Shown here: piece after piece, positions 26,523-35,103 of the stretch
Layout of the letters: each line of letters opens with the position of its first letter
Position numbering within the stretch: the stretch's first letter is position 1
Assembly: GCF_029813775.1 (NCBI RefSeq)
Contig: NZ_JARVKW010000045.1
Coordinates: 1-55,168, forward strand
Reading direction: 5' to 3'
DNA: 55,168 bases
Source: Streptomyces sp. DH24
GTDB taxonomy: Bacteria > Actinomycetota > Actinomycetes > Streptomycetales > Streptomycetaceae
The notes under the pieces: generated by a model
The model's input: the letters and a program-made list of their open reading frames with translations, nothing else
The model's database searches: none
Told to the model about the DNA's origin: nothing
Program-made: the position numbers and the translations under genes

Positions 26523-27351
26523 TCAACGCGCGGGGGACGCGATCCGGTTCCGCGCCGGCCCCTCCCGGGCGGGCTCCGGGCGCCGCCGGGCGGGGGCGCG
26601 CGCCTCGTCCCGGGGACGGGTGGCGCCCGGTGTGTGGCCGAACGTGCGGCGGAAGACGTCGATGAACGCGCTGGCCGACGACCCAGCCGCACACGTGCGC
26701 GACCGTGGTCACCGGCGTGTCCTCGGCCAGCAGGACCAGCGCGTGGTGGAGCCGCAGCTGGGTGCGCCACTGCGGGAAGGTCATGCCGAGGTCGCCGCGG
26801 AACAGCCGGGACAGGGTGCGGTCGCTCGCCCCGACCTCGCGGCCCAGTTCGGCGAGGGTACGGCCGTCGGCCGGGTCGGCGCGCAGGATGTCGCAGAGGG
26901 CGCGCAGCGGGGGCGCGGTCGGTGCGGGCAGGTGCAGGGGCTGCTGGGGAGAGGCCCGCAGCTGGTCGAGCAGGACCGCGCGCAGCCGGGCGCGTTCGGG
27001 GCTGTCGTCGTCCGGGGTGCGGGTGTAGGCGACGATCAGTTCGCGCAGCAGCGGGCCGACGGCGAGCACGGTCGGTGTCGCCAGGTCGAGCGGGTTCTCG
27101 GCCGCGGGCAGCCCCACCAGGTGCATGTCGAGTTCGCCGTGCGCCCGGTGGGCGTGCACGGTACCGGCCGGGACCCAGATCGCGCGGGTGCCCGGGGCGA
27201 CCCAGACGCCGGCGTCGGTGGTGACGGTCAGCGCGCCGCGGCCGGCGTAGACGATCTGGTGGTCGTCGTGCCGGTGGGCGTCCACCGCCGCGCCGGCGGG
27301 GAGCCACTGGGTGCGGGTCGGGGCGACGGACTCGTGGCGGATCTGCGTCAT
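26523..27351 (-). pseudogene. AraC-family regulator interrupted by a 1-base insertion
   Basis: The ATG at 27351 opens an AraC/XylS-type regulator: N-terminal cupin sensor (about residues 15-90, with HRHDDHQIVYAGRG) and first helix-turn-helix (TLAELGREVGASDRTLSRLFRGDLGMTFPQW). Near the second helix-turn-helix the frame reads VAHVCGWVVGQRV, whereas removing one G from the run complementary to 26682-26684 restores VAHVCGWSSASAFIDVFRRTF, a standard AraC ending, and a stop at 26523-26525 (about 275 residues). The second DNA-binding helix is therefore lost. This is a genuine mutation or a sequencing error. The divergent MFS gene 54 bases away is the likely target. Confidence 0.82.
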
Positions 27352-27405
27352 TGTCCGGCAGATTATCGGAAGTGCGACACCGCGGCGGGACCGGAGCATG
27401 ACGGG

Positions 27406-28551
27406 GTGCGAAGGAATTCCTCGATCACTGTGCTGTCCGCCGGGCACGCCTGCGTCGACGTGTACCAGGGGGCGGTGGCGTCCCTGGTGCCGTTCTTCGT
27501 CGCCGAGCGCGCCTACAGTTACGCCGCCGTCTCCGGTCTGGTGCTCGCGGCCTCCCTGCTGTCGTCGGTGGTGCAGCCGGTGTTCGGGGTCCTCACCGAC
27601 CGGTGGGCCATGCCCTGGCTGCTGCCCGTGAGCACACTGCTGGCCGGTCTGGGCATCGCGCTGAGCGGCGCGAGCGGCTCCTACCCGGTGACCCTGGTGT
27701 GCGTGGCGGTGTCCGGCATCGGCGTGGCCGCGTACCATCCCGAGGCCGCCCGGGTCGCCCGGCTCGCCGCCCGGGGCAGTCACGGCGCGATGGGCTGGTT
27801 CGCGCTGGGCGGCAACGTCGGCTTCGCCGTGGCACCCCTGCTGGTCGCTGCGGTCGTCGCCGCCGGTGGTCTGCGCTGGACGCCCCTTCTCGTGCTCCCG
27901 GCGCTGACCGGTGCCGCGCTGTGTCTGCCCGCGCTGCGCGCGCTGCGCCGGCGGCATCCGGCCGGGGCGCGGACGGCCGCGACGGCCGGGCGTGACGACA
28001 CCGCGTCCTTCGTGAGGCTGTCCCTGGCCGTGGTCTGCCGGTCGGTGGTTCACACCGGCCTGAGTACGTTCCTGGCGCTGTACACCACCGAGCGCATGAA
28101 CGGCAGCACGGCGGCGGGGACCGCGGCGCTGTTCGTGCTGTACGCCGGGGGCGCGGTGGGCTCCGTGCTCGGTGGCGCGCTCGCCGGCCGCTGGGGCCGG
28201 GTCACCGTCGCGCGCTGGTCGTACCTGATCGCGGCCGGATCGGTCGCGGGCCTGGTGTTGGTGCCGGGTCCGGCGCTGTACCTGTTCGCGGCACTGACCT
28301 CGGCGGGTCTGTACGTGCCGTTCTCGCTGCAGGTCACGCTCGGGCAGGACTACCTGCCCTCACGCACCGGTACGGCCTCGGGCATCACCCTCGGACCGAC
28401 CGTCAGTGTCGGCGGTCTGGCGAGTCCGGTCATCGGCGCCGTCGCCGACGCGACGTCCCTGCGGACGGCCCTGGCAGCGCTGGTTCTCATGCCGGTGCTG
28501 AGCTGGCTGCTGTTCCGCACGCTCCGCGAACCCGCCACGCCACCGAAGTGA
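27406..28551 (+). CDS. MFS efflux transporter, fosmidomycin-resistance-like
   Basis: A 381-residue, twelve-segment major facilitator protein. The beginning (LSAGHACVDVYQGAVASLVPFF) and the FGVLTDRW loop resemble the Fsr/fosmidomycin-resistance branch of drug exporters, which use the proton gradient. The chosen start is the GTG at 27406, with GGAG at 27393-27396; a nearby ATG at 27398 is out of frame. It is divergent from the AraC regulator gene with 54 bases between starts, the classic arrangement for a regulator and its exporter. The substrate is unknown. A GC-rich stem-loop follows the stop. Confidence 0.85.
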   Translation: MRRNSSITVLSAGHACVDVYQGAVASLVPFFVAERAYSYAAVSGLVLAASLLSSVVQPVFGVLTDRWAMPWLLPVSTLLAGLGIALSGASGSYPVTLVCVAVSGIGVAAYHPEAARVARLAARGSHGAMGWFALGGNVGFAVAPLLVAAVVAAGGLRWTPLLVLPALTGAALCLPALRALRRRHPAGARTAATAGRDDTASFVRLSLAVVCRSVVHTGLSTFLALYTTERMNGSTAAGTAALFVLYAGGAVGSVLGGALAGRWGRVTVARWSYLIAAGSVAGLVLVPGPALYLFAALTSAGLYVPFSLQVTLGQDYLPSRTGTASGITLGPTVSVGGLASPVIGAVADATSLRTALAALVLMPVLSWLLFRTLREPATPPK

Positions 28552-28571
28552 AGGCCCCACCGGCCGGCCGT

Positions 28572-28593
28572 GGGCGGGGAACCGGCCCCGCCC
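28572..28593 (+). terminator. Stem-loop after the MFS gene
   Basis: GGGCGGGG (28572-28579) and CCCCGCCC (28586-28593) pair perfectly around a 6-base loop, 20 bases past the MFS stop and between convergent genes, so it may end both transcripts. Nothing else is recognised in 28594-28773. Confidence 0.6.
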
Positions 28594-28773
28594 CCTCACC
28601 GTCGGGTCAACCGTTGTCGCCGCGGCCCCCGCGGATGGTGCGGGCGCGGCAGTACGTGCCGCCGTACTGGCCGGTCACCACCACGCGCCTTCGAGTGGAT
28701 CGCCCCGGAGTGGTAACGGATCGGCAGGGCTCGCCCACAACCCCGACGTGATCGCAGGGGACGTGGCGGGAGG

Positions 28774-30762
28774 TCACCCGGGGCGCGGAATCGGCACGTC
28801 CGTCGTGAGGCCGTCCCGCCACCGGATGCGCGCCACATGGCCGCCGTCGCCGTCGGGGTCGACGGTCAGTGCGGGGAGGTCAGGCGTGCCGCCGCCCCGG
28901 CCGAGGGTCACGACGGCGCCCAGCACGGCGTGGGCCGAGGGGATGCGGGCGGTGAGCCAGGGAACGGCGGTCCACGCGCCCAGTGGACTCGTGCCCTGCT
29001 CCACGAACACTCCGGAGGTCTGATATCCCGTCAGGTCATGTACCACGGAGGTCAGTTCGTCCGTCGCGGCGACCGCGTACACCTCGCCCGCGGGCCGTGC
29101 CTCGTCCTCGGTCCCGGTGGCGGGTCTGGTCGCCGCGGCCAGCGGCCAGCCGCCCAGGCGGAGCCGGACTCCCGGTCCCGGTGGGCCGGCCACGCGGGCC
29201 AGCCGGACTTCGAGACCGCCCCGCACCACCGAGGCGACGGTCACCTCGGGGCCCGTGGTGACGACACCGGTGCGGCCCGAGCCGTGGTCCGCGGTGGTGT
29301 CGTCGGCGGCGTCCACCCAGTGCACCGGGCCCGAGGACACCGCGGCCAGGACACCGTGGGGCAGTTCCTCGGCGCGGTGGGTGCGGAACCCGGTGCGGTG
29401 GGAGGCCCGTCCGTGTGCGTCCAGCAGGGCGACCGTGTTGTCCACCGGATCGTGCACCGTCGGCCCGGTCAGCGGGGGCAGGGTCGCCGTGGAGTAGCCG
29501 AGCCGTGCGTACAGCGGCGCGTCCGTGCGCGGCTGGCCGGGGTGGGCGTGGTCGGTGCCGTGGTTGAGGACGGTGACGATGCCGTCTCCGCGGCGGGCCG
29601 ACACCAGCCAGCCCGGTGCCGCGACGACCCGTGCCTCGTCGTTCCGCTCGACGGGCAGGGGTTCTTCGCGCGCCGTCCACACCGGGTGGTCGGCGGGCAG
29701 CATCAGGCCGAGCATGCCCTTGGCCGCCCAGTACGGGGAGCCCGGGCCGGAGTACGCCTGCCGCATGCCGGGCCACGGCTGGTGCCAGCCGAGCGTCAGC
29801 AGTCCCTCGCGGTCGGGCACGCCGTGCCGGGTGAAGTGGTCCACCATGCCGCTCGCCGCGCGCCGGGTGAGCCCCGGAGGCAGTGGGGAGGTGCCGCTGA
29901 TCGCGCCGGTCCAGAAGGGCGCCGCGGCGGCGAACCGGTAGATCAGGCTGCGCCCCTGCAACAGCGGCGACCCGTCGGCGCCGACCAGGCGCACCGCGTC
30001 GTCCAGGTACCGGGCGAGGTCGGCGCCCCAGGTGGCGCGCAGGTCCGCCGCGCAGAGCGACCCGGTGACGTCGAACAGCTCGGTCCACAGCAGCGGGTAG
30101 GTGTGCAGGGCCCAGCCCGTGTAGTGGTCGTAGGCCCGTTCCTGTCCGTCGGAGAGCCAGCCGTCGGCGCGCCGCAGGGAGGCGTGCACGGCCAGGTCCT
30201 GCTCGATGTCGGCGGGGGACCAGGGCCCGCCGGACTCGCGGAGGAAGGACTCCACGACGATGCGGAACCAGACCCAGTTGATGGGCGGGTAGCTCTGGCC
30301 GACGACCCCGGACAGCCACTCCACGGTGCTCTCGCGGACCCGGTCGTCGAGGCGGTCCCACAGCCAGGGCCTGGTCAGCTGGAGGATCAGGGCGATCGAC
30401 GCGGCCTCCACCTTGGCCTGGTCGAGTTCGTCCGGCCGGGGCCAGGCCTCGGGGTGGTGCGGGTCGGTGCCCGCCGCGAGGCCCTCGGCGTACCGTTCCA
30501 GGAGGCCGGTGGGGTCGGCGCCGCGTTCGCCGGCGACACGGAAACCGGCGAGCAGGAAGGAGCGGGCGTAGCCCTCCAGCCCGTCGGAGTCGGGCCCGTA
30601 AAAACTGTTCGGGCCCGGCGGCAGGATGCGGGCGCCGCCCGGGGAGCGGTGGGCGTCGAGTGCGGCGAGCAGCCGGTCGGCGAGGGCGGTCCAGTGCCGC
30701 CGTTCCCAGCCGGTGTACGGCGACAGGCCGCTCGGCGTGCCGGTGCCCGGCGGGGAGCTCAT
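28774..30762 (-). CDS. DUF2264 family protein, putative glycoside-processing enzyme
   Basis: A 662-residue protein of the DUF2264 family. The N-terminal 400 residues are rich in Trp, Tyr and His (GYARSFLLAGFRVAGE, PPINWVWFRIVVE, TRHGVPDREGLLTLGWHQPWPGM) and probably form an alpha/alpha toroid like those of polysaccharide lyases and unsaturated-glycan hydrolases. The C-terminal part is beta-rich. No signal peptide is seen, so it should act on imported material in the cytoplasm. It is the last gene of the uptake operon. Its ATG overlaps the dehydrogenase stop as ATGA. Family members occur beside sugar ABC transporters, but the reaction here is not known. Confidence 0.75.
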   Translation of the reverse strand: MSSPPGTGTPSGLSPYTGWERRHWTALADRLLAALDAHRSPGGARILPPGPNSFYGPDSDGLEGYARSFLLAGFRVAGERGADPTGLLERYAEGLAAGTDPHHPEAWPRPDELDQAKVEAASIALILQLTRPWLWDRLDDRVRESTVEWLSGVVGQSYPPINWVWFRIVVESFLRESGGPWSPADIEQDLAVHASLRRADGWLSDGQERAYDHYTGWALHTYPLLWTELFDVTGSLCAADLRATWGADLARYLDDAVRLVGADGSPLLQGRSLIYRFAAAAPFWTGAISGTSPLPPGLTRRAASGMVDHFTRHGVPDREGLLTLGWHQPWPGMRQAYSGPGSPYWAAKGMLGLMLPADHPVWTAREEPLPVERNDEARVVAAPGWLVSARRGDGIVTVLNHGTDHAHPGQPRTDAPLYARLGYSTATLPPLTGPTVHDPVDNTVALLDAHGRASHRTGFRTHRAEELPHGVLAAVSSGPVHWVDAADDTTADHGSGRTGVVTTGPEVTVASVVRGGLEVRLARVAGPPGPGVRLRLGGWPLAAATRPATGTEDEARPAGEVYAVAATDELTSVVHDLTGYQTSGVFVEQGTSPLGAWTAVPWLTARIPSAHAVLGAVVTLGRGGGTPDLPALTVDPDGDGGHVARIRWRDGLTTDVPIPRPG

Positions 30763-31766
30763 GCCTGCACCGCCAGGTCGCGCCGGGTGATCGGGGCGAG
30801 CGCGGGTTGGCCCGCCGCGTAGCGTTCCAGTTCGGTCAGGGCCATGGCGCTCATCCGGCGGGCCTCGGAGCCGAGCGATCCCGCGATGTGCGGGGTGAGC
30901 ATCACGTTCGGCAGGGAGTAGAGCGGTGAGTCGGCGGGCAGGGGTTCGGGTTCCGTGACGTCGAGGACGGCGTGCAGACCGGCGCTGCACGCCGCTTCCA
31001 GCGCGGCGGTGTCGACGAGGCTGCCGCGTGCCGTGTTGATGAGGACGGCGTCCCGGGGCAGGGCGGCGAGTTCGGCGGCGCCGATCATGTGCCGGGTCTC
31101 GGGCAGCGCGGGGGCGTGCAGGCTGAGGACGTCGGCTTGGGGCAGCGCGTCGGCGAGCGTGGCGGGTTCGCCGCCCGCGGCGGCCACGGCGGCGGGGTCG
31201 GCCACCGGGTCGACGACGAGGACGCGTGCGAGGTCCAGGTCGCGCAGCAGCCGGACCAGGCGGCTGCCGATGCGGGAGAATCCCACGATCACCACGGTGC
31301 GGCCGACTCCGCTGAGTTCGCCGCGGCCCTCGACGTAGCTCCAGTCGTCGCGGTGGCGCCGGGCGTCGTTGGCGAGGAACGGCGCCTTCTTGAACGCCCA
31401 CAGGATCGCCGCGAGGGTGAAGTGCACCACCGGTTCGGCGTTGGCGTCGGCCGCGGTGGTGACGAGGATCCCGCGGTCGAAGACGGCGTCGGTGACGTGC
31501 GAGCGCACGGAACCCGCCGCGTGCAGGACAGCCCGGAGCCGGGGGGCCGCCCGCAGGACGTCCTCGCCGAGGCGGGGACAGCCCCACGAGGTGATCAGCA
31601 CCTCCGTCTCGGCGAGCCGGCGCAGCGCGTCCGGTGAGCCGAGGTCGTCCACCACGACCGGGTCACCGAGCGTCGCGGCGGCGCGGAGCCGGGCCATCTC
31701 CTCGGGGCCGAACTGCATGCCGCGTGCCCGGTCGTCCATGACGAGCAGGGTCTCGGGTCGCCTCAC
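30759..31766 (-). CDS. D-isomer-specific 2-hydroxyacid dehydrogenase
   Basis: A 335-residue NAD(P)-dependent dehydrogenase. Seen: the dinucleotide-binding stretch VVIVGFSRIGSRLVRLL (about residues 155-171), the catalytic Arg in LINTARGSLVD, the Glu in DVTEPEPLP and the His in TPHIAGS, the usual Arg-Glu-His triad. It interconverts a 2-hydroxyacid and a 2-oxoacid; in this operon it probably acts on a product of the imported sugar acid or glycoside. The chosen GTG start at 31766 overlaps the upstream permease stop as GTGA and has GGGAG just before it. An ATG nine codons in is possible but would lose the overlap. Confidence 0.87.
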   Translation of the reverse strand: MRRPETLLVMDDRARGMQFGPEEMARLRAAATLGDPVVVDDLGSPDALRRLAETEVLITSWGCPRLGEDVLRAAPRLRAVLHAAGSVRSHVTDAVFDRGILVTTAADANAEPVVHFTLAAILWAFKKAPFLANDARRHRDDWSYVEGRGELSGVGRTVVIVGFSRIGSRLVRLLRDLDLARVLVVDPVADPAAVAAAGGEPATLADALPQADVLSLHAPALPETRHMIGAAELAALPRDAVLINTARGSLVDTAALEAACSAGLHAVLDVTEPEPLPADSPLYSLPNVMLTPHIAGSLGSEARRMSAMALTELERYAAGQPALAPITRRDLAVQA

Positions 31767-32641
31767 TTGGTGCTCCCAGCGGCCAGGCCGGTGCGCCACT
31801 GCCGCTGGAGCAGGACGAAGGCGGCGACGAGGGGGATCACGGCGAGCAGCGAGCCGGTGATCACGAGCGGGTTGTACTGCGGGAACTGGGTGACACGGGT
31901 GCTCCATTGGAAGATGCCGAGGTTCATCGGGAAGAGTCGGGGGTCGGTGAGCATCACCAGGGGCAGGAAGAAGTTGTTCCAGATGGCGACGAACTGGAAC
32001 AGCACGATGGTGATGAGGCCGTTGCGCATCATCGGCAGGCCGATGGTGAAGAAGGTGCGCAGTTCGCCGGCGCCGTCCACCCGGGCCGCCTCCAGGACCT
32101 CGTCCGGGACGGAGGCGTCCGCGAAGGCGCGGGCCAGGTACACGCCGAACGGGTTGGTGAGCACCGGCAGGAACACCGCCCAGAAGGTGTCCACGAGGCG
32201 GAGCTGCGAGGCCAGCAGGTACAGGGGCAGCGCGAGCGCGGTGGTGGGGACGAGGACGCCGGCGAGGGTGACGGCGAACAGGGTGCGCCGGCCGGGGAAC
32301 TCCAGCTTGGCGACGGCGTATCCGCAGGCGGCGCAGACCAGCGAGCCGAGGACGGCGCCGACCACCGCGTACAGCACGGAGTTGCGGACCCAGTACAGGA
32401 AGATGCCGTCCTGCTCGGCGAACAGGGCCGTCAGGTTGTCGCCGAGGCTGAAGGCGCCGAGGTCGAAGGCGCCGGTGGTGGAGAAGTCGTTGACGTTCTT
32501 CGTCGCGGACGTCACCAGCCAGATCAGCGGCAGGACGCTGTAGAGCGCGCCGATCAGCAGGACGAGGTGCACGGCGGTGCGTGAGGTCCACATCGACGCG
32601 GTGAGCGGCGGGCGGTTGCGGGCCGGGGCGGTGTGGCTCAT
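31763..32641 (-). CDS. Carbohydrate ABC transporter permease (MalG type)
   Basis: A 292-residue inner-membrane permease with about six membrane segments and the cytoplasmic EAA loop EAARVDGAGELRTFFTIGLP that contacts the ATPase. It is the second permease of a CUT1-type sugar importer. No ATPase gene lies in the operon; such streptomycete importers commonly share a multitask ATPase (MsiK) encoded elsewhere. It overlaps both neighbours by 4 bases. Confidence 0.93.
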   Translation of the reverse strand: MSHTAPARNRPPLTASMWTSRTAVHLVLLIGALYSVLPLIWLVTSATKNVNDFSTTGAFDLGAFSLGDNLTALFAEQDGIFLYWVRNSVLYAVVGAVLGSLVCAACGYAVAKLEFPGRRTLFAVTLAGVLVPTTALALPLYLLASQLRLVDTFWAVFLPVLTNPFGVYLARAFADASVPDEVLEAARVDGAGELRTFFTIGLPMMRNGLITIVLFQFVAIWNNFFLPLVMLTDPRLFPMNLGIFQWSTRVTQFPQYNPLVITGSLLAVIPLVAAFVLLQRQWRTGLAAGSTK

Positions 32642-33579
32642 CGTGCCGACCTCCTGGTGGACAGGCGCATCACGAGCGCGGAGAGCAGGGCCGAGACGAG
32701 AGCGAGGACGATGGAGGCCGCAGCGGCACGCCCGTACTCGTTGTTGACGAAGGCGGAGTCGTACACGTACAGGCTGGGTGTCCAGTTGGTGGTGACCGAG
32801 CCGGTGAAGTTGTGCAGCACCAGGGGCTCGGTGAACAGCTGGAGCGAGCCGATGACCGTGAAGATCAACGCGACGAAGAGGGTGGGCCGGATCACGGGCA
32901 CCTTGATGCGCAGCGCGGTGCGCAGTTGGCCCGCGCCGTCCACGCGGGCGGCCTCGAGGATGTCCCGGGGCACCGAGCGCAGCGCCGTCAGGAAAATGAT
33001 CATGTTGTAGCCGCACCACTGCCAGGTCGCCATGTTGGCGATGGAGGCCAGGACGCCGTTGCTGCCCAGCGGGTCGAAGGGGAGCAGGTCGGCGACGGGG
33101 CCGATGGTGGGGCTGTAGAGGTAGGCCCAGACGAGTCCGGCGATCACGCCGGGCACCGCGTAGGGCAGGAACACCGTCAGGGTCCACAGGCCGCTGAGCT
33201 TCGTCACGGCGGAGTCCAGCAGCAGGGCGAGGACGAGTGCGCCGCCGAGCATCATCGGGATGTGGACGAGGGCGAACAGCGCGACGTGTCCGACGCCGTC
33301 GAGGAAGGCGCCGTCGGTCAGGACGTCACCGTAGTTGTCCAGCCAGACGAAGACCTGCTCCGGGCCGCCGAAGCCGAGTCCGGTCAACCGGTCGGTGAAC
33401 AGGCTCAGGTAGAGGGCGTAGCCGACCGGGACGAGGACGGTGGTGGCCAGCAGGAGCGCGAACGGGGCCGCCAGCAGCAGTCCGCCCCGTCTGCTCGCGC
33501 GCCGGTCGCGGTGGCCGGCCGGCGATCCGGTGGCGCGGCCCGTCTCGGTGGTGGTGCGGGAAGGGCTCAGCACGCTCAT
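32638..33579 (-). CDS. Carbohydrate ABC transporter permease (MalF type)
   Basis: A 313-residue permease with a basic N-terminal tail, about six membrane segments and the EAA loop EAARVDGAGQLRTALRIKVP. It pairs with the MalG-type permease encoded next. Its ATG overlaps the binding-protein stop, and its stop overlaps the next ATG, each as ATGA. The substrate is set by the binding protein and is not evident. Confidence 0.93.
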   Translation of the reverse strand: MSVLSPSRTTTETGRATGSPAGHRDRRASRRGGLLLAAPFALLLATTVLVPVGYALYLSLFTDRLTGLGFGGPEQVFVWLDNYGDVLTDGAFLDGVGHVALFALVHIPMMLGGALVLALLLDSAVTKLSGLWTLTVFLPYAVPGVIAGLVWAYLYSPTIGPVADLLPFDPLGSNGVLASIANMATWQWCGYNMIIFLTALRSVPRDILEAARVDGAGQLRTALRIKVPVIRPTLFVALIFTVIGSLQLFTEPLVLHNFTGSVTTNWTPSLYVYDSAFVNNEYGRAAAASIVLALVSALLSALVMRLSTRRSAR

Positions 33580-34949
33580 GCCCGGCTCCTGTCACTGGCG
33601 TTGACGACCGACAGCCCTCGGGCCCGCATCGTGGACACCGCCTGGGTCTGTACGTGGCGCAGGGCGCGCGGCAGGGTGGTGCCGCCGCTGCTCACCGGGC
33701 CGAACGAGTTGGCGACGGTGGAGAACAGGCCGAGGGCGTTGGGCCCCCACGTCCATTCCGGCACCCGGGCGGCGGCCCGGTCCAGCACGTCGTACACGGG
33801 CTCGCCGAGGAAGTAGCCGCCCTTGTACACCTCGCGCGCCACCTTCCGGCTGGGTTCGTAGCCGGGGAAGGGCGAGGTGAAGGTGGCACCGATGCGCACG
33901 ACCTCGGGGTCGGTGCTCAGCCAGCGCAGGAAGGTCAGCGCCGCGTCGGCGACCTCGCTCTCCTCGGAGACGGCGAAGGCGGTGCCGCCCTGCATGCCGT
34001 TGGCCGGTGTGCCGTCCCAGGTGGGCATGGTGGTGACGGCCCAGCGCTGCTTGTCGTCGGGGATGGACTTGTTGAGGGAGCCCACGCTCCACGAGGCGCC
34101 GAGCAGGCCCCACAGGCGTCCGGTGTGCATCGCCGAGATCCACTCCTGGCTGCCGGTGGGATCGGCCTTGACCAGGTCGGCGGAGATCAGTTCCTGCCAG
34201 AACCCGGCCGTGCGGCGGGTGCCCTCGCCGTTGACGTTCACCTCCCAGCTGTCGCCGTCGACCCGCCACCACGGGTCCCCGCCCTGCCAGGACATGCCGG
34301 CGAAGAACGAGCCGTCGTTCAGCGGGAAGGTGGTGATGCGGGCGTTCGCCTGCGCCTTGCGCACGGCCCGGGCGGCGAGCCTGAACTCGTCCCAGGTGCG
34401 GGGCACGTCGATGCCGTGCCGGTCGAACAGGTCCTTGCGGTAGTAGAAGACCATCGGGGCGATGTCCATGGGCACCGCCCAGGTGCGTCCGTCGGGCCGC
34501 ACACCGCGCCAGGCCGCGTCCGAGTAGCCGTCCGCGAGGTCCGCCATGTCGGCGGTGAGGTCCCGCAGCCCGCCGCTGGTGAGGATCTGCGGCAGCCCTT
34601 GGTACTCGACGTGCAGGATGTCGGGGGCGTTGTGCGCGCGCAGGGCGTTGGTCTGCTGGGCGTAGCCGCCGGACAGTCCGCCGGCGATCACGCTGAGCTC
34701 GACCTGGATGTCCCGGTGGGTCCTGTTGAACGCGGCGACGTACTTGTCCATGCCGGTGAGCCAGGACCACACGGTGACCCGGGTGGCTCCGGACGAGGAC
34801 GCGGAACAGCCGGTCAGGGCGCCCGCGGTGAGGGCGGCGGCGCCCAGCCCCGCCGAGGTGCGCAGCACGGTACGGCGTGACCAGGACGGTGGGCGTGGCC
34901 CGCGCGCGGAGTCCGGCTCCGCGTCGGCGTGGTTTCTGGGAAGCACCAT
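33576..34949 (-). CDS. Extracellular sugar-binding lipoprotein of ABC importer
   Basis: A 457-residue family 1 solute-binding protein. The N-terminus has a twin-arginine-like SRRTVLRTS followed by a hydrophobic stretch and the lipobox LTGC, so it should be exported (possibly by Tat) and lipid-anchored at the Cys near residue 39. The mature part has typical binding-protein elements (VTVWSWLTGMDKYVAAFN, PDILHVEYQGLPQ, WAVPMDIAPMVFYYRKDLF). The ATG at 34949 is preceded by AGGAGAG. It is the first gene of the five-gene uptake operon. Ligand unknown; the DUF2264 and GH4 genes suggest an oligosaccharide or uronate-containing sugar, which is only inference. Confidence 0.92.
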   Translation of the reverse strand: MVLPRNHADAEPDSARGPRPPSWSRRTVLRTSAGLGAAALTAGALTGCSASSSGATRVTVWSWLTGMDKYVAAFNRTHRDIQVELSVIAGGLSGGYAQQTNALRAHNAPDILHVEYQGLPQILTSGGLRDLTADMADLADGYSDAAWRGVRPDGRTWAVPMDIAPMVFYYRKDLFDRHGIDVPRTWDEFRLAARAVRKAQANARITTFPLNDGSFFAGMSWQGGDPWWRVDGDSWEVNVNGEGTRRTAGFWQELISADLVKADPTGSQEWISAMHTGRLWGLLGASWSVGSLNKSIPDDKQRWAVTTMPTWDGTPANGMQGGTAFAVSEESEVADAALTFLRWLSTDPEVVRIGATFTSPFPGYEPSRKVAREVYKGGYFLGEPVYDVLDRAAARVPEWTWGPNALGLFSTVANSFGPVSSGGTTLPRALRHVQTQAVSTMRARGLSVVNASDRSRA

Positions 34950-35020
34950 TGCTCTCTCCTGTGCGGGTGACCCGGTCACTTCAGCGCCTGCCGCTGTTCG
35001 GGGTCAACAAGGAGGAATCA

Positions 35021-35054
35021 CATCGATCAGAAGCGATCAGAAGCGATAGTTCGC
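35021..35054 (-). promoter_or_regulatory. Tandem GATCAGAAGC repeats, candidate operator of the uptake operon
   Basis: GATCAGAAGC occurs at 35025-35034 and 35035-35044, followed by the partial copy GATAGTTCGC. The repeats lie 75-105 bases upstream of the binding-protein start and directly after the regulator gene. Read on the minus strand they give CGCTTCTGATCGAT; a close match, CGCTTCTGGTCGATT, occurs at 36409-36423 upstream of the regulator itself. A DeoR/LacI-type operator is the likeliest meaning. Confidence 0.55.
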
Positions 35055-35103
35055 AGGTCGCCGGTCCTCCCCCACCCGCGTTCCGGCGGGACGACCGGCT
35101 CGT

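Noticed and set aside
25861..28053. Single AraC-rhomboid fusion protein
   Set aside because: The open frame exists only because a 1-base insertion removes the AraC stop. The rhomboid gene has its own strong ribosome binding site and start.
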